Origin: Streptomyces griseocarneus
GTDB taxonomy: Bacteria; Actinomycetota; Actinomycetes; Streptomycetales; Streptomycetaceae
Reading direction: 5' to 3'
NCBI GenBank assembly: GCA_003674045.1
Contig: PENC01000003.1
Coordinates: 372,001 to 436,000, forward strand
DNA: 64,000 nucleotides
Numbering within the stretch: the stretch's first letter is position 1; each line of letters begins with the position of its first letter. Below are positions 60,609-64,000 of the stretch, piece by piece. A program made the translations under genes and the position numbers. Under the pieces are notes generated by a model, which did not search any database, was not told the DNA's origin, and saw only the letters and a list, made by a program, of their open reading frames with translations.

Positions 60609-62571
60609 TCACCTCGTCACGTCGGCCGCCCCGAGCCAGCTGTCCACCGGGCCGAGCGTGACGAGGCCGCTGCCGGCGCCCGCGAGCTGGCCCGCGGCGG
60701 GCCCAAGGCGGGCCCGGGCCTGTCGCAGCGCGGGGGCGTCGCCGAGCTCCAGGGCAGCCGCGGCCTGCAGACAGCACAGTGCCTCGTACAGCAGGTCCGC
60801 GGGCGGCTCCGGCAGGGCGCGCAGCGCCTCCCGGGCATCGGCGCGGCGACCGTCGCGGAGCAGGACGAAGGGCTCGGCCCAGGGACGGTACGGACCCCAG
60901 TCCGCGCCCGGGTCGACGTGCTCGGCCGGCTCCGGCGCGGACGGACCGCCTTCCGCCAGACGCAGGCACAGCAGCGCCAGGGGCAGCAGGCCGTCCCGCA
61001 GGCCGGGCATGCCCGAGTCCTCCAGCCTCGTGGCGGCGGCCCGGTAGGCGGCCTCGGCCTGCTCGAACCGCCCCGCGGCGGCCAGGCGCAGCGCGCCGTA
61101 CCACTGGGTGAACACGCCCACCAGCGGCAGTTCGTGGTGCTCGGCCAGGCGGTCCGCCGCGGCCGCGTGTCCGTCCGCCGCGGGGAAGTCGCCGAGGGCG
61201 CAGCGGGCCTGCAGCCGGATCAGATGACCGAGCACCTCGAAGGTCACCATTCCGTGTCCCGCGGCCAGAGCGACCAGTTCCTCGCCGATGGCATCGCGGC
61301 GCGGTGCCAGCCCCGCGCGGGTGCACGCCTGCATGAACGTCCCGTTGAGGGCGAACGCGAGCAGCGCCGGATCGTCCAGACGGCGGGCGATCTCCTCGGC
61401 GCGGCGCGCGGCCTGAGGCCCGCGCGGCGAGCGGGCACCGCGCGTTTCCAGCGCGATGGTGGCCAGCAGGCGGCACCGCGCCGCGTCGTACGACGCGGCG
61501 CCCGGCAGGGCCGCCAGGGTGCGCTCGGCGGCGGCCACGATCCGCTGCGCCTGCCGCGGGTCGTCGCTGCGGGTCCAGATCGCGGGTACGTCATAGGCGC
61601 CGATCACCCGGGCGGTCAGCTCCGGGTCGCAGAACTCCTCAGCCGCGGCGATCGCCGCCGTCCGGTGCTCCCGCGCTGCCTGGAGACCGCCGCCGCCGGT
61701 CACCGCGAGGTTCCGGAGCAGCCCGACCGTCGACTCCAGCCGGGCCCGGGCACCGGCGGCGACGGTGCGGTCGTAGGCCTCGGCCGCCTCCGCCCACACC
61801 CGGGCCGCCGTGGTCGCAGGAGCGGACCGCGGGTCGAGCCGCGGGTCGTGGGTGAGGATGTCCGCCTCCAGCCGACGCAGCTGCGGGCCGGGATCGAGCC
61901 CGAGCCGGTCGGCCAGCATGGTGCGGGCCCGGCGCAGCACGGCGAGTGCCTCCTGCTGACGGCCGGTGCGGTACAGGGCCAGCGCCAGCAGCCGCCAGGC
62001 ACCCTCGCGCCAGGGGTGCTCGGCCAGGTGGGCGTCCAGGTCGGGCACCGCCGCGTCGGCCGCGCCCAGCGCCAGCCGGGCCTGTGCCAGTTGCTCCACC
62101 GCCTGCAGTCGCAGCTCGGCCAGCCGGGAACGCTCGCCGCGGGCCCAGTCCTCCCGGGCGAAGTCGGCGTAGGCCGGACCGCGCCATAGCTCCAGCGCCT
62201 CCCGCAGCCGTTCCAGCGCCCGGGCGGGCGGCAGCGTCGTGGCGGAGCCGACCGCTGCCTCGAAGCGCCAGGCGTCCACGGCGTCCGGTGGCACCTGCAG
62301 TGCGTACCCCGGCCCCTCCGTGACCAGCAGCCTGGCCGGTGTGCGGGGCGCGGCGCAGGTCGGCGACGAAGGTCCGTACGGCGCCGGTCGCGCCGCGCGG
62401 GGGCTCGTCCCACAGATCCTCGATCAGGCGGGGGAGGGGGACCGTGCGGCGGCGGGCCACGATCAGCCGTGCGAGCACGGCCCGGTGCCGCGGTCCCTTC
62501 AGCGCCAGCGCGCTGCCGCCGCCGTCCCAGGCCGCCACCGGCCCGAGCACACCGAACGTGACCTGTTCCAT
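60609..62571 (-). CDS. AfsR/SARP-like BTAD transcriptional regulator, frameshifted
   Basis: About 653 residues if repaired. The N-terminal DNA-binding domain is read from ATG 62571 (VTFGVLGPVAAWDGG, GPRHRAVLARLIVARRRTVP, LIEDLWDEPP, VRTFVADLRR). The frame then shifts near 62345; in the next frame the family continues with RLLVTEGPGYALQVPPDAVD, the BTAD domain (WREGAWRLLALALYRTGRQQ) and a long TPR-like C-terminus. The joint lies at a GCCCCGC run, so one extra base explains it. There is no ATPase domain. SARP-like regulators usually activate secondary metabolite or stress genes; divergence from the hydrolase gene suggests a local target. Confidence 0.8.
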
Positions 62572-62703
62572 TTCCCTCACCCGCGTGGATCTCCATCGGC
62601 CTCCACGGTACGTGCTGACCGGATGCTGATCAGCGGGCGGCAGCCTTGGCGGTGTCCCCGCCGGCCGGCGGGCACCGCCCCGAACGCAGGAGAGCAGCTC
62701 ACC

Positions 62704-63585
62704 ATGGCACCGACCCTTCCCGGCTTCGATTACCGGCGCGTCCCCGTCGCCGACGGCGTCACCCTCAACGCGGCCGTCGGCGGCTCGGGCAGTCCGATCG
62801 TGCTGCTGCACGGCTTCCCGCAGACGCACCTGATGTGGCGGCATGTCGCGGCCGACCTCGCGGCCGACCACACCGTCATCTGCCCCGACCTGCGCGGCTA
62901 CGGCGCGAGCGACAAGCCCGCGGAAGACCCGCACGGCACCGCGTACGCCAAGCGCACCATGGCCGCCGACATCGTCGCCCTGGCCCGAGCCCTCGGCCAC
63001 GAGCGGTTCGCGCTGGCGGGCCACGACCGGGGCGCCCTGGTCGCCTTCCGCGCCGGTCTCGACCATCCGCAGGCGATCAGCCACCTGGCCTGCCTGGACA
63101 CCCTGCCCACGCTGGACATGTGGCAGGTGATGCACGGCACGGGCGCCGCCGTCGGCTTCCACCTCTATCTGATGGCCCAGCCCCCGGGCCTGCCCGAGCA
63201 GATGATCGCCGCCACCCCGGACGCCTTCTTCGGCCACTTCCTCGACGCGTGGGCCCAGGACCCCGGGGCGATCCCGGCCGGCATCCGCGCCGCCTACCTG
63301 GCTGCCTGCCGCGACGCGGTGCCCTCCATCGTGGCCGACTACCGTGCCTCCGCCACCGTCGACGTCACCCACGACCAGGCCGACCGGGACGCCGGCAGCC
63401 TGCTGCGGATGCCGGTCACCGTCCTTCAGCAGGACTGGGGCGCCGCCCTCGGCTTCGACGCCGACGCCCTCTGGCGAGCCTGGGCACCCGACCTCCGCCA
63501 CACCACCGTGACCTGCGGCCACTTCATGGCGGAAGAGGATCCGACCCGGATCACGGCCGAACTCCGCGAGCTCCTGCGCCGCTGA
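62704..63585 (+). CDS. Alpha/beta hydrolase, epoxide hydrolase/dehalogenase type
   Basis: A 293-residue hydrolase with HGFPQTHLMWR (oxyanion HGxP), DLRGYGASDKP and an aspartate nucleophile in GHDRGALVA, which separates epoxide hydrolases and haloacid-type dehalogenases from serine esterases. The His is in CGHFMAEEDP. A FLDAWAQDPGAIPAG cap region carries Trp/Phe. ATG 62704 is preceded by AGGAG about 11 bases upstream. Divergent from the BTAD regulator over 132 bases. Confidence 0.87.
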   Translation: MAPTLPGFDYRRVPVADGVTLNAAVGGSGSPIVLLHGFPQTHLMWRHVAADLAADHTVICPDLRGYGASDKPAEDPHGTAYAKRTMAADIVALARALGHERFALAGHDRGALVAFRAGLDHPQAISHLACLDTLPTLDMWQVMHGTGAAVGFHLYLMAQPPGLPEQMIAATPDAFFGHFLDAWAQDPGAIPAGIRAAYLAACRDAVPSIVADYRASATVDVTHDQADRDAGSLLRMPVTVLQQDWGAALGFDADALWRAWAPDLRHTTVTCGHFMAEEDPTRITAELRELLRR

Positions 63586-63711
63586 GCCGACGGTCGGCCA
63601 CCGGGGCCCCGCCCCGGCCCCCGGTGGGAATCTCCGGCGAGACGGGAGCCGGCCGGTGTGATGGTGTAGGTCATGCCGCCATGGGTGTACTGCGACAGGA
63701 GGACAGCCCCG

Positions 63712-64000
63712 ATGGCCCTGACCAATCTCGACGTCGTCTCCGTCCCGGTCTCCGACCAGGACCGTGCCAAGCGCTTCTACGTCGACGTCCTCGGCTTCGC
63801 CGAGCTGATGGACAACCGGTTCGGCGAGGGCATGCGCTGGGTGATGCTCCGGCCGCCGGGCAGTTCCACCAAGGTCACCCTCGTGACCTGGTTCCCGACG
63901 ATGCCGGCCGGATCGCTGAAGGGCTCCGTGCTCACCTGCGACGACCTGGAGAAGACCCTTCAGGTCCTGGAGGCCCGCGGAGTCTCCTTCCACGAGAAGG
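63712..64000 (+). CDS. VOC (glyoxalase/bleomycin resistance) family protein, partial
   Basis: The first 96 residues of a vicinal-oxygen-chelate protein, cut by the window end. TNLDVVSVPVSDQDRAKRFY and VDVLGFAEL form the first beta-alpha-beta-beta-beta module, with SVPVSD and a later TCDDLEKTLQVLEARGVSF. ATG 63712 has AGGAGG 9 bases upstream. Members bind metal or small ligands; function unknown. Confidence 0.88.
   Translation, partial: MALTNLDVVSVPVSDQDRAKRFYVDVLGFAELMDNRFGEGMRWVMLRPPGSSTKVTLVTWFPTMPAGSLKGSVLTCDDLEKTLQVLEARGVSFHEK

Overview
The window is very GC-rich, densely packed and strongly GC-biased at third codon positions. It has GTG/TTG starts, a TTA codon inside a biosynthetic gene, twin-arginine secretion, AfsR/SARP-type regulation and many secreted hydrolases and lectins. 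All of this points to a chromosomal accessory region of Streptomyces or a close relative. Nothing was searched against a database; family names rest on motifs read directly from the translations.

Layout. (1) 1-5.5 kb, minus strand: a small biosynthetic operon with a PPOX flavoprotein, a monomodular adenylation-carrier-thioester-reductase NRPS-like enzyme (frameshifted, TTA-containing) and two cytochromes P450, the second cut by the window edge. (2) 5.9-16.2 kb: a response-regulator relic, an ABC-F protein with a probable leader-peptide attenuator, a sphingomyelinase-D-like phospholipase, a divergent aldehyde dehydrogenase/TetR pair with a candidate operator, an AGCS alanine:sodium symporter and a Tat-exported phosphoesterase fused to a YVTN propeller. 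(3) 16.25-32.07 kb: a probable decayed integrative island. It starts at an intact tRNA-Leu(GAG), carries phage-tail debris interrupted by a secreted lectin gene, then a compact six-gene operon of large enzyme-less proteins (a DUF6603 protein, two giant unknowns, two paralogous Ig/fibronectin-like proteins and a hemopexin/YVTN double propeller). It ends in XRE and SNF2 gene fragments and a near-copy of the tRNA 3' end. (4) 32.2-37.7 kb: ordinary small genes, including a 25-residue bL37-like ribosomal protein gene, a secreted zinc protease with ricin-type lectin domain, and an SDR-MerR operon with a MerR-type dyad.

(5) 37.7-43.7 kb: a terpenoid cluster. A class I terpene synthase fused to a GXWXG/DUF4334 domain is divergent from a class II cyclase (DxDTT motif), a P450 and a short-chain dehydrogenase; a SnoaL-like protein follows. 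(6) 43.9-47.8 kb: an O-methyltransferase relic in frame with a GNAT gene, convergent with a PPOX-amidase-O-methyltransferase operon. (7) 48-59.2 kb: a translationally coupled MMPL-glycosyltransferase-MFS-deacetylase operon, a cystathionine gamma-synthase-type enzyme, then a second glycosyltransferase, an alpha/beta hydrolase and an FAD monooxygenase, suggesting assembly and export of a glycosylated or lipidic product. (8) 59.5-64 kb: a membrane-anchored esterase, a frameshifted BTAD regulator divergent from an epoxide-hydrolase-like gene, and the start of a VOC protein.

The best candidate for an undescribed system is the 18.2-31.0 kb DUF6603 operon: six tightly spaced or overlapping genes, one strong terminator, no signal peptides, no membrane segments, no recognisable enzyme, sitting between phage and tRNA debris. 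The fused terpene synthase-DUF4334 protein is the second. Three frameshifts occur in otherwise well-conserved genes, two of them at four-base homopolymers, so each could be true decay or an assembly error.
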